59,149 bases of DNA from Opitutaceae bacterium (GTDB lineage Bacteria > Verrucomicrobiota > Verrucomicrobiia > Opitutales > Opitutaceae): NCBI GenBank assembly GCA_027485815.1, contig JAIXQE010000136.1:1-59149 (forward strand), read 5' to 3'. Below, one piece after another: positions 28,292-36,077 of this stretch. The position numbers and the translations under genes are program-made. The notes under the pieces are model-generated. The model ran no database searches, was not told the origin of the DNA, and worked only from the letters and a program-made list of their open reading frames with translations. How positions within the stretch are numbered: the first letter of the stretch is position 1; the number at the start of each line of letters is the position of its first letter.

Positions 28292-28917
28292 GCCCGGTCC
28301 AGGCCAGTCTGCCCGGAGAGCCGGCGTGGGGTCCCCGCCTGCGCGCCGCCGGGGTGCGGCAGGCGTTGGTCGCGGAGCCGGGGGCCGGATTGCCGGCGGC
28401 GCACGCCAGCCTCTGGGAGAACGGCACTGGCGGCTGGGTGCGGGCCTGGGAATGTGCCGCGGCGGTCGCGGGGCGGGCCGGCTTCGCGGCGCCGGGCGCA
28501 AAGCGCGAGGGCGACGGCTGCTCGCCCTCGGGAATCTTCGGCCTCAGCCTCGCCTTCGGCTACGCGCCGCAGGCGGACACGATGCTGCCCTACCGCCGCT
28601 GCACCGCGGCGGACCGCTGGGTCGACGACCCGGAATCGCCTGATTACAACCGCTGGGTGACCGCGCCGCATCCCGCGCGCAGCGCCGAGCGGATGCGCCG
28701 GGACGACGCCCTTTACGAGTTCGGCCTCGTGGTGGACTACAACCGCGATCCGGTGGTCCCGGGGGCCGGCAGCGCGATCTTCGTGCACGTGCGTGACGAG
28801 CGGGGCGGCGGCACGGCGGGGTGCCTCGCGCTCCCGCGGGTGGAAATGGTCGCGTTGCTGCGCCGGCTGCGGCCCGGGGCGGTCGTCGTGTTCAACCCGG
28901 CGGCGCTGACCGGGTGA
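28288..28917 (+). CDS. YkuD-type L,D-transpeptidase domain protein
   Basis: A 209-residue protein starting at GTG 28288, which overlaps the previous stop. The fold family is L,D-transpeptidase/YkuD: the C-terminal part has SAIFVHVRDERGGGTAGCLALPRVEM, with His167 and the presumed nucleophile Cys179 spaced as in the family, and earlier KREGDGCSPSGIFGLSLAFGY and DALYEFGLVVDYNRDPV. Such enzymes crosslink peptidoglycan or attach lipoproteins in the periplasm. No signal peptide is visible from this start and no better start lies just upstream, so its export is unexplained. It is translationally coupled to the DUF6797 cytochrome gene. Confidence 0.75.
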   Translation: MSPVQASLPGEPAWGPRLRAAGVRQALVAEPGAGLPAAHASLWENGTGGWVRAWECAAAVAGRAGFAAPGAKREGDGCSPSGIFGLSLAFGYAPQADTMLPYRRCTAADRWVDDPESPDYNRWVTAPHPARSAERMRRDDALYEFGLVVDYNRDPVVPGAGSAIFVHVRDERGGGTAGCLALPRVEMVALLRRLRPGAVVVFNPAALTG

Positions 28918-28935
28918 GCGGTCCCGCGGCGCGGT

Positions 28936-30210
28936 TCAAGGGAACAGTCCGCGGCTCTGTTTCGCGTCGGCGACCCGCTGGATGCCGAGCGTGAGCGCGG
29001 CGAGGCGGCGGCTGAACTTGAACTTGCGGCGCTGCGCCTCGACCGCGTCCTTCGCGCGGTCGAGCATCGCGAAGAGCTTGGTCAGCACCTCGTCGCGGTC
29101 CCAGTAGAAGTTGGAGAGGTTCTGCAACCACTCGAAGTACGACACGATCACGCCGCCGGAATTGCAGAGCACGTCGGGGATCAGCTCGATGTCACCGCGC
29201 TCCTCGAGGATGCGATCCGCCTCGTTGGTGGTGGGCCCGTTGGCGCCCTCGGCGATCAGGCGGCAGCGGAGGCGGGGGGCGTTCGCGGCGGTGATCACGC
29301 GCTCGAGGGCGCAGGGGGCGAGGACGGTGCAGGGCAGCTCGAGGAGTTCCTCGTTCGTCACCGGTTCGCCTCCGGCGAAATCCCGCAGCGTACGCTGGGT
29401 GCGCACGTACTCGAGGGCCTTGGCGACGTCGATGCCCCGGGGGTTATGGATGCCCCCGGTGTAGTCGGAGATGGCGATGATCCGGGCGCCGGCGCGCGAC
29501 AGGGCCAGCGCGGTCTCGCTGCCCACATTGCCGAAACCCTGGATCGCGACCGTGGCCTGCCCCACCGTCAGCCCAAGATCCTCGAGGTAGCGCCGCGTGA
29601 GGTAGGCGACGCCGGCGCCGGTGGCCTCGCGCCGCCCCTGCGAGCCGCCGAGGGAGAGGGGTTTCCCGGTAACGACCGCGCTGGCCACGTGGCCCACGTG
29701 GTTCGAATAGGTGTCCATCATCCACGCCATCACCTTCTCGTTGGTGCCGACGTCGGGCGCGGGCACGTCGACCTGCGGGCCGACGAAGTTCACCATCTCC
29801 TGCATGTACCTCCGCGACAGGTGCTCCAGTTCCCCCTCGCTGAGTTGGTGCGGGTCCACGATGACGCCGCCCTTGGCCCCGCCGTAGGGCAGGCCGACCA
29901 GGGAGGTCTTCCAACTCATCCACATCGCGAGCGCCGCGACCTCGCCGAGGGTGACGTCCTGGTGGAAACGGATTCCGCCCTTGGACGGTCCGGTCGAGAG
30001 GTTGTGCTGGACCCGGTAGCCTTCGAAGACGGTCACGCTGCCGTCGCGCCGGCGCACGGGCAGCGAGACGGCGAGGCAGCGGCGCGGGTACTTCGTGCGG
30101 TCGCGGATCGCGTCCGGCAGGTTGATGGCGTCTGCAGCTTGGTCGAACTGGCGGCAGGCCATCCGGAAGACATCCGAATCGTAGAGCGAGGAGACGATGG
30201 CCTTCGACAT
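28936..30210 (-). CDS. Glu/Leu/Phe/Val dehydrogenase, probable NAD(P)-glutamate dehydrogenase
   Basis: Catalyses reversible oxidative deamination of glutamate to 2-oxoglutarate and ammonium. It has 424 residues, matching hexameric small GDH. The N-terminal domain has RRRDGSVTVFEGYRVQHN, PSKGGIRFHQDV near residue 76, SLVGLPYGGAKGGVIVDP near 103 (catalytic Lys in GGAKGG) and VPAPDVGTNEKVMAWMMDTY near 150. The nucleotide domain has VAIQGFGNVGSETALALSRAGARIIAISD near 222. It ends NLSNFYWDRDEV and a helical tail. It is convergent with the YkuD gene (18 bp apart) and divergent from the AIM24-like gene. The ATG is preceded by ACACCCTCCC, with no SD. Confidence 0.93.
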   Translation of the reverse strand: MSKAIVSSLYDSDVFRMACRQFDQAADAINLPDAIRDRTKYPRRCLAVSLPVRRRDGSVTVFEGYRVQHNLSTGPSKGGIRFHQDVTLGEVAALAMWMSWKTSLVGLPYGGAKGGVIVDPHQLSEGELEHLSRRYMQEMVNFVGPQVDVPAPDVGTNEKVMAWMMDTYSNHVGHVASAVVTGKPLSLGGSQGRREATGAGVAYLTRRYLEDLGLTVGQATVAIQGFGNVGSETALALSRAGARIIAISDYTGGIHNPRGIDVAKALEYVRTQRTLRDFAGGEPVTNEELLELPCTVLAPCALERVITAANAPRLRCRLIAEGANGPTTNEADRILEERGDIELIPDVLCNSGGVIVSYFEWLQNLSNFYWDRDEVLTKLFAMLDRAKDAVEAQRRKFKFSRRLAALTLGIQRVADAKQSRGLFP

Positions 30211-30323
30211 GGGAGGGTGTAGCTACAGCATGAAGCGGTTGGCTGCGGGTGGCAAACCGCCCCCGGGCCGCGGCGGGCCCCCGGAGGGTTGAAATTCCGC
30301 GGCCACCGCGCCGAGGATGGGGG

Positions 30324-31715
30324 ATGCACGCGCTCCTGCTCCGGTTGGCCGCCGCCCTCGGCCGGCGGCTGGCGCTGGCCCTCGTCATCGTGGCGGCTGC
30401 GGTCGGGGTGAGGCTGCTGTGGACGGCGTTGGCGGAGGAAACGGTCCGCGAGGGCGAGCGGCGGGCGCAGGTGGAGACGGGGCGGCGGGAGGAGACGCGG
30501 TTGCTGGCGTGGCGTGCGGAATTGGCGGAACGTTTGGCCGCGGCCCGGCAGGACCTCGCGGAGCAGCAGGACCGGCTGCGCCGCACCGGGCGGGTGCTCG
30601 CCGCGCTGGAGGAGGCCGCCGGCTGGTGGCAGCGTTGGTTCGGGGATCCGGCCCAGGCTCAATTGAACGCCGAGCGGCGACGGCGGATGGAGGAGATGCA
30701 GGCGGAGACCCGCCGCCGGATCGCGGTCGCGGAGGCGCTGATTGGGAGCCTCGATGGCGAGGACAGCCAGGCCGGGCGGGCGCTCGCGCGGGTGCGGCGG
30801 GAACTCGCGGCGGCAGAGGCGGGGCAATCCCCGTTCTGGCGGCGCCTGGAGGCGGCGTGGACGGCGGTCCGCGTCCCGGTGGTGGTGACGCTCGGGCTGG
30901 TCTTCGCGGGGCCGACGCTGTGGGCTACGTTCGCGTATTTCGTCCTCGGCCCGTGGGTCGCGCGGGGACGTCCGTGGCGGCTGGGACCCGCGGCCCCGGA
31001 TGCGCTCCGGCTGCGGGCCGCCGGGGTCGCCCTCCGGCTGCCGGTGGGTGCCGCCGAGCGCCTGTGGCTGAAGCCGGAATACCTTCACTCGTCGGAGGAC
31101 GTTTTCCGCCGCCGCACCCGTTGGCTGCTCGACCCCTCCGCGCCGCTCACCAGCCTCGCCGCCGGCTGGCACGAAGTGCACGAGCTCCGTCCGGACGCGG
31201 GGGCCGGGGCGGAGGTCACCCTTGCGAGCCGCGAGGATTCGCAGCAGGAACTGGCTGCGGTGGAGGTGCTCGCGGGGGAGGTGATGGTCCTGAGTCCGCG
31301 GCACGTCGTGGCCGTGCTCGCGGCGGCGGCCACCCCCGTGCGCCTGCGCGCCCGCTGGCACGTCACCTCGTGGCAGGCGTGGGTGGGCGGGCGCCTGCGC
31401 CATTTCGTGTGGAGCGGGCCCTGCGTGCTCGTGGTCACCGCGAGGCGCGGCATCCGGACCGAATTCCTCGCGGGTGGCGCGCGGCGGGTGCAGCCCGACC
31501 TGGTGATCGGCCATGCGCCCGGTGTGGCGCGGCGGCCCGTGCGCACGGAGACCTTCTGGAGCTACTACCGCGGCCGGCAGCCCCTGTGGGAGGAGCAGCT
31601 TGCGGGCCACGGCCTCGTCCTGCTGGAGGCGACCGGCGGCCCCGGAGCGGCCGCGACCGCCCGCCGCTGGTGGGAGCGCGCGGCGCAGGCCGTGCTCCGC
31701 CTGCTCGGGCTGTAG
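30324..31715 (+). CDS. Membrane protein with coiled coil and AIM24-like C-terminal domain
   Basis: A 463-residue protein of uncertain function. Layout: a transmembrane helix near residues 13-36 (RRLALALVIVAAAVGVRLLW), a long charged coiled coil at about 40-170 (ETRLLAWRAELAERLAAARQDL and following), a second hydrophobic hairpin near 187-215 (VPVVVTLGLVFAGPTLWATFAYFVLGPWV), and a beta-rich domain to the end. Parts of that last domain (FLAGGARRVQPDLVIGHAPG, RTETFWSYYRGRQPLWEEQLAGHGLVLLEATG) resemble AIM24/TIGR00266-type repeats. GAGGATGGGGG lies just before the ATG and may serve as a ribosome site. It stands alone between divergent GDH and the sulfotransferase. Confidence 0.65.
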   Translation: MHALLLRLAAALGRRLALALVIVAAAVGVRLLWTALAEETVREGERRAQVETGRREETRLLAWRAELAERLAAARQDLAEQQDRLRRTGRVLAALEEAAGWWQRWFGDPAQAQLNAERRRRMEEMQAETRRRIAVAEALIGSLDGEDSQAGRALARVRRELAAAEAGQSPFWRRLEAAWTAVRVPVVVTLGLVFAGPTLWATFAYFVLGPWVARGRPWRLGPAAPDALRLRAAGVALRLPVGAAERLWLKPEYLHSSEDVFRRRTRWLLDPSAPLTSLAAGWHEVHELRPDAGAGAEVTLASREDSQQELAAVEVLAGEVMVLSPRHVVAVLAAAATPVRLRARWHVTSWQAWVGGRLRHFVWSGPCVLVVTARRGIRTEFLAGGARRVQPDLVIGHAPGVARRPVRTETFWSYYRGRQPLWEEQLAGHGLVLLEATGGPGAAATARRWWERAAQAVLRLLGL

Positions 31716-31731
31716 GCCTGACGGTTGCCTT

Positions 31732-31774
31732 CCCCGGCGGCGGTTTTCGTTGCCGGACTGCAGCCGCCGTGGGG
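31732..31774 (+). other. Imperfect GC stem downstream of the AIM24-like gene
   Basis: CCCCGGCGGC (31732-31741) can pair with GCCGCCGTGGGG (31763-31774) apart from a two-base bulge, enclosing GGTTTTCGTT. It sits 17 bases after the stop, so it may help end or protect the transcript, but no T-run follows. Weak evidence. Confidence 0.25.
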
Positions 31775-31782
31775 AATCAACA

Positions 31783-31801
31783 CCTGACACGCCTTGTCAG
31801 G
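31783..31801. promoter_or_regulatory. Inverted repeat upstream of sulfotransferase
   Basis: CCTGACA, five bases, then TGTCAGG forms a perfect 7-bp inverted repeat 35 bp before the sulfotransferase ATG. Further half-sites lie nearby: CCTGAC at 31718-31723 and GTCAGG at 31809-31814. This arrangement looks more like an operator than a terminator, since no T-run follows on either strand. The cognate regulator is unknown. Confidence 0.4.
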
Positions 31802-31835
31802 CGGATGCGTCAGGTCGGGAAGTCCCTGCATCCAC

Positions 31836-32513
31836 ATGATTTCCCATGCTCACCGGTGTCTTTCCGTGCACATCCCGAAGACCGGAGGCAACAGCATCAA
31901 CCGGGTCTTTGGCATCGGCTGGCAGGACCACAAGGATCTGGCGCGTTACCGGGAGGAGCTCGGCGCGGAGCTTTTCGGCGCGTACTTCAAGTTCGCGGTC
32001 GTGCGCAACCCGTGGGACCGGCTGCTCTCGGATTACAATTACCAGGTGCGTAAGAGCCGGCCGGGATCGGCACGGCTGCTGGTGCACGATGCGGCGGGGC
32101 GGCGCCGGGGATTTGCGGAGTGGGCACGCGAGGCGCTCGGTTGCGGGACGGTCTGTCGCCCGCGCGACTGGGGGGCGGAGGTTTCCCCGGGCATCCATCG
32201 TTTCAGTCCCCAGGTGGATTGGCTGACGGTCGACGGCCGGCTGGGGATCGACCACGTCGCGCGGCTGGAAACGATCGATGCCGACCTGGCGCTGGTCTTC
32301 CGCCGCGTGGGTCTGTCCGGCGGGCGGCTGCCGCGGCGAAACCGCCGGTTTCACCTCCACTATGCGTGGTACTATGATGCGCCGACGCGGGACTTGGTGG
32401 CGCGGTACTATGCGGACGACGTGGCCGCGTTTGGTTACCGCTTTGAGCCCGGTCCGCTGCGCGCCTGGTGGCTGCGGTGGCGGTCGCGGCACGCTTCCGC
32501 CGCGGCCGCCTGA
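31836..32513 (+). CDS. Sulfotransferase family protein (Sulfotransfer_2-like)
   Basis: Transfers sulfate from PAPS to an acceptor, usually a carbohydrate or surface glycan. It has 225 residues. The 5'-phosphosulfate-binding motif is CLSVHIPKTGGNSINRVFG near residue 8, with catalytic-region Lys in HIPKTGG. The 3'-phosphate motif is FKFAVVRNPWDRLLSDYNYQVR near residue 50, with Arg and Asp in place, and the C-terminus has RRFHLHYAWYYDAPTRDLVARYYADDVAAFGYRFE, typical of this family. There is no signal peptide, so it acts in the cytoplasm. It is not next to glycan or capsule genes. An upstream inverted repeat (31783-31801) may regulate it. The acceptor is unknown. Confidence 0.85.
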   Translation: MISHAHRCLSVHIPKTGGNSINRVFGIGWQDHKDLARYREELGAELFGAYFKFAVVRNPWDRLLSDYNYQVRKSRPGSARLLVHDAAGRRRGFAEWAREALGCGTVCRPRDWGAEVSPGIHRFSPQVDWLTVDGRLGIDHVARLETIDADLALVFRRVGLSGGRLPRRNRRFHLHYAWYYDAPTRDLVARYYADDVAAFGYRFEPGPLRAWWLRWRSRHASAAAA

Positions 32514-32527
32514 GCCATGCCGCGCGC

Positions 32528-34105
32528 CTACCAGGTGGGCTGGCGGTTGACGGGTTGCAGCTCGCCCCGCGGCAAGGGGAGTTCGAGGCGCACGATGACG
32601 TGGTCGAAGAGGAGCCGGCGTTGCTCGGGGGACAATCCCGGGGCGAAGAGGGCGGTGCGGTAGTCGCGGTACACCTCCTGGGTCTCGCGGGCGTTCGCCA
32701 CGCGCATCGCGGTCTGCAGGGCTTGGTCGAGCCGGTCGGCGCGTCCGAGTTGGAGCAGCGCGCCGGCCTCGGTGCGGATCGCGTCGCGTTCGTTGATGAA
32801 GCCAGCGAGGCGGCGTCCGTAGTCCTCCGCCGCGGCGCTGATCCCCTCGCGCAGGGCGGCGATGCGGGCGGGGGCATCCGCGGCGGCGGGCTTGGCCCCG
32901 CGCTCCTGGCGGAGAGGGACGACCACGAAGCGGATGCCCTCGGCGTCGAAGCGGTAGTTGGTCTGCACCGGCAGGTCGCGGGCGCCGGCGAGGAGGGCCT
33001 CGATGCGGGCCACGGCGGCCTGCTGCGCGGCGGCCACCTCGCGCAGGAGGGCGGCCACGCGCTCCTGCAGCACCGGCGGCAGCGGGGTCCGCTCGGCGAG
33101 GGGGGCCGGCTCGGGGTTGCCGGCGAGGCCCTGGCGAATCTCCTCGGCGAGCTGCTCGAGTTCCACGAGGGCAACCTCCTGCCGGCGGGCGAGGGCGGAC
33201 ATCGTGTTCCCCCGGAGCCACGGGAACGCCTGCCCGTCGTGCGCGTGCACGGCGTCGAACAGCTCCTTCTTCAGCGCGGCCTTGCGGGCCTGGTACGTCG
33301 CGAGGCGCGTGGCGACGGCCGGCGGCAGGTCTTCGGGCGGGAGGACGCGGGCGGGTTCCGGGGGGAAGAAGAGGTGCGGCTGGTTGACCGCGGCGGCTTC
33401 GGCGGTTTCCCCCGCGGCCTGCAGCTCGAGGGCGATCTCCCGGAGTAGCCGGCGTTGCGCGGGCAGGAGGCCGTGCTGGTAGTAGGCGTAAGCCCGCATC
33501 ACCTGCGCGATTTCGAGCGGGGAGAAGCCGCGGCGCTCGTCGCTGCTCAGGTTCCACTGGCGCAGCGCGCCCCAGGTCTGGTCGCCCACCTGGAGGTCGC
33601 GGCGCAGTTCCTCGGCCTCCGCCTCGAGGGCGCGCAGCGGCTCGCGTTGCCGGACGGCGAGACCACCGAGCGCGGCGGCGCGTTCCGCGGCGGGAAGCGG
33701 CTGCGTCCGCGCGAGCTCCGCGCGCAATTCCTCGGCCAGCGTGGCCTTGCGGGTCCGGTAGGCCTCGACGCGCGCGCGCAGGCGGTCGGGGAGGTTACGC
33801 GTCGCCAGACGGGTGGCGAGTTGCGGGTAGAACGGCTCGGCGACGTGGGCGGACAGTTCGGCCGGGGCGGCGAGCCGGCCCTCGGTGGGAGGCGTCGGCG
33901 GCAGCGCGCGACCGAGCGGAGGCGGGGTGGGGGGGAAGAAGATCGGCGCCCGCTGGACGTAGCCCCTCTCGGCCCGGCCGAAGTCTCGCGCGGGGTCGTC
34001 CTGCGCGGCCAGCGGGGCCCAGACGGCGGCAGCCAGCAGCGAGAACCGGAGCGCGCGACGCGCGGCGGCGGGTCGGGGCGACTGGGGGCGAGGGTCCGGG
34101 ATCAC
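32528..34105 (-). CDS. Exported helical protein of unknown function with duplicated halves
   Basis: About 525 residues if the GTG at 34105 is the start, giving MIPDPRPQSPRPAAARRALRFSLLAAAVWAPLAAQ, a signal peptide; a TTG at 34147 is the alternative. The mature protein is Arg/Glu/Ala-rich and mostly helical. Two regions repeat each other: RVEAYRTRKATLAEELRAEL with RQREPLRALEAEAEELRRDL, and ATYQARKAALKKELFDAV with RRQEVALVELEQLAEEIRQGL. Each is followed about 70-200 residues later by LLPAQRRLLREIALELQ or LSPEQRRLLFDHVIVRLELP. I do not recognise a family with confidence. It lies 61 bp downstream of the Pit gene and converges on the sulfotransferase. Confidence 0.6.
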   Translation of the reverse strand: MIPDPRPQSPRPAAARRALRFSLLAAAVWAPLAAQDDPARDFGRAERGYVQRAPIFFPPTPPPLGRALPPTPPTEGRLAAPAELSAHVAEPFYPQLATRLATRNLPDRLRARVEAYRTRKATLAEELRAELARTQPLPAAERAAALGGLAVRQREPLRALEAEAEELRRDLQVGDQTWGALRQWNLSSDERRGFSPLEIAQVMRAYAYYQHGLLPAQRRLLREIALELQAAGETAEAAAVNQPHLFFPPEPARVLPPEDLPPAVATRLATYQARKAALKKELFDAVHAHDGQAFPWLRGNTMSALARRQEVALVELEQLAEEIRQGLAGNPEPAPLAERTPLPPVLQERVAALLREVAAAQQAAVARIEALLAGARDLPVQTNYRFDAEGIRFVVVPLRQERGAKPAAADAPARIAALREGISAAAEDYGRRLAGFINERDAIRTEAGALLQLGRADRLDQALQTAMRVANARETQEVYRDYRTALFAPGLSPEQRRLLFDHVIVRLELPLPRGELQPVNRQPTW

Positions 34106-34166
34106 CGCCCCCGACGCTCGCGGGCGGGGCCGCGGATACAACCGCAAACCTTCCCCGTCGCCCCGC

Positions 34167-35228
34167 TCAGAAGCGGAGGAAGAGGCGCTCGAGCAGGTAG
34201 CCCAGCCCCGCGGTGACGGGGATCGTCAGCACCCAGGCCCAGAGGATGCGCTGGACCACGCCCCACTTGACCGCGCTGAGGCGCTTCGTTGCGCCGACGC
34301 CCATGATCGAGGTCGAGATCACGTGGGTGGTGGAGACCGGGACGCCGAGGGTGGCGGTACCGTAGAGGATGGCGGCGGCGGTCGTCTCGGCGGCGAAGCC
34401 GTGGACGGGCTGCATCTTCACCATCTTGTGCCCCATCGTGCGGATGATGCGCCAGCCGCCCGCGGCGGTGCCGGCGGCCATCGTGATCGCGCAGAGGATC
34501 ACGACCCACATCGGGATGTCCTTGAATTCCGTCACCCGCAGGAAGCCCGCCCATTCCGGCAAGTCGTTGAACACCCCGGTCGAGGTGCCGGTGAAGAGCG
34601 CGAGGGTGATGATGCCCATCGCCTTCTGCGCGTCGTTGGAGCCGTGGCTGAAGCCCATGAATCCGGCGCTCACCAACTGGGCCTTCCCGAAGATCATCCC
34701 CACGAACCGCGGCGTCATCCCCCGGAGCACGATCAGGAGCAGCCCCATCAGCAGGGCGCCCGCGACCAGGCCGATGAGGGGCGAGGTGAACATCGGCAGC
34801 ACGACCTTTGGCCACAGGCCCATCGACTTGCCCTTGGCGTCCTGCGCGTGCCAGATGAGCACGTCCCATTTGCCGGCCGCGGTCGCGAGGGCGGCGCCGC
34901 ACAGGCCGCCGATCAGCGCGTGGCTGGAGCTGGAGGGCAACCCGAGCCACCAGGTGAACAGGTTCCAGATGATCGCGGCCAGCAGCGCCGCCAGCACCGT
35001 CGTCATCGTCACCGCCGAGGCGTCGACGAGGCCTCCGCTGATGGTCTTGGCGACCGCCGTGCCCACGAGGGCGCCGATCAGGTTCCAGAAGGCGGCCCAG
35101 AGCACCGCGGCCCGCGGGGTCAGCACCTTGGTCGAGACGACGGTCGCGATCGCGTTGGCGGTGTCGTGGAAGCCGTTGATGTACTCGAACGCCAGCGCGG
35201 CGAGCAGGACCAGCAGGAAGAGCGTCAT
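34167..35228 (-). CDS. PiT-family inorganic phosphate permease
   Basis: A low-affinity metal-phosphate or proton-phosphate symporter of the inner membrane. It has 353 residues and about ten hydrophobic segments. The two PiT signatures are visible: FEYINGFHDTANAIATVVSTKVL near residue 14 and the mirrored GFSHGSNDAQKAMGIITLAL near residue 196. PSSSSHALIGGLCGAALA and VPVSTTHVISTSIMGVGATKRL are the paired half-helices. The upstream gene (28 bp) encodes a DUF47 PhoU-like partner, the usual two-gene arrangement, so the pair are very likely one operon. The pyrimidine-rich leader CCCCCGCCCGCGCC precedes the ATG. Confidence 0.93.
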   Translation of the reverse strand: MTLFLLVLLAALAFEYINGFHDTANAIATVVSTKVLTPRAAVLWAAFWNLIGALVGTAVAKTISGGLVDASAVTMTTVLAALLAAIIWNLFTWWLGLPSSSSHALIGGLCGAALATAAGKWDVLIWHAQDAKGKSMGLWPKVVLPMFTSPLIGLVAGALLMGLLLIVLRGMTPRFVGMIFGKAQLVSAGFMGFSHGSNDAQKAMGIITLALFTGTSTGVFNDLPEWAGFLRVTEFKDIPMWVVILCAITMAAGTAAGGWRIIRTMGHKMVKMQPVHGFAAETTAAAILYGTATLGVPVSTTHVISTSIMGVGATKRLSAVKWGVVQRILWAWVLTIPVTAGLGYLLERLFLRF

Positions 35229-35256
35229 GGCGCGGGCGGGGGCCGTCCGGACCGGC

Positions 35257-35901
35257 TCAGGAGTGCTTCATCACGATTTGCACGACGATGTTGCCGGCGT
35301 TGCGGCAGCGGTCGATCGCCTGCTCCGCCATCTCGAAGAGGTTCTGCAGGATCACGAGCTCTTTGGCGTCGTAAGGCCCCTGGTAGAGGTCGCGCAGCAG
35401 CTGCAGCATCACCTTGTCGGCCTCGCCCTCCGCGTGATGCAGCCGGTGGTTGGCGTCGCGGATGCGCTCCACGTTGGTGCCGCCGCGCAGCTGCTTCACC
35501 ATGAACACCAGCGCGTCCGCCGCCTGCGTCATCAGCTGGGCTTGGCGCTCGAACGCCGCGTACGGGACCCGCCCGGGGTAGATCGAGAGCCGCTCGGCGA
35601 TCTTCTCCACCTGCTTCGGCACCCGGTAGAGCGCGAACGACAGCTCCTCGATGTCCTCGCGCTCCAGCGGGGTCACGAACGTCCGGCTCAACTCCTCCGT
35701 CATCTGCTCCCGGATCCGCTTCTCCTTGCGCCGCGCCTGAATGAACTCGTCCAGCGGCAGATCGGCGGGGTTGCTGCCCGCGGACAGCTTGCGGAGCGCG
35801 GCGCCGAACAGCGTCACGCTCACCTTGGCCTCCTCCGCGCCCGCCTCGAGCAGGTCGAAGAACTTCTCGTCCTTACCCAGGAGTTTCTTCAGGGACAGCA
35901 T
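35257..35901 (-). CDS. DUF47 / PhoU-like protein, Pit accessory
   Basis: A 214-residue all-helical cytoplasmic protein starting MLSLKKLLGKDEKFFDLLEAGAEEAK, the typical opening of DUF47 (PhoU-divergent) proteins. Later segments are TFVTPLEREDIEELSFALYRVPKQVEKIAERLSIYP (DUF47 signature ExxD near residue 85) and LFEMAEQAIDRCRNAGNIVVQIV at the end. These proteins accompany Pit permeases and probably modulate transport or bind metal-phosphate. The start given matches the family start, although the frame is open farther upstream. The gene is directly upstream of the Pit permease gene. Confidence 0.9.
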   Translation of the reverse strand: MLSLKKLLGKDEKFFDLLEAGAEEAKVSVTLFGAALRKLSAGSNPADLPLDEFIQARRKEKRIREQMTEELSRTFVTPLEREDIEELSFALYRVPKQVEKIAERLSIYPGRVPYAAFERQAQLMTQAADALVFMVKQLRGGTNVERIRDANHRLHHAEGEADKVMLQLLRDLYQGPYDAKELVILQNLFEMAEQAIDRCRNAGNIVVQIVMKHS

Positions 35902-36077
35902 CGCTCGAGTGAATGACGGGGTGCGTTGCCGGGGGCCAAGCTTTTTCTCGCCCGCGTCCCGAATTCGCGGGGGCGCGCCTTGACGACGACCGGGCCCGCG
36001 GCCCAACCTGCTGCCCCTCCGGCCGCCCCCGCGGGCGAGCCGGTCCACCCCATCCCCGCCCCGTTCCCCAACGCCGC

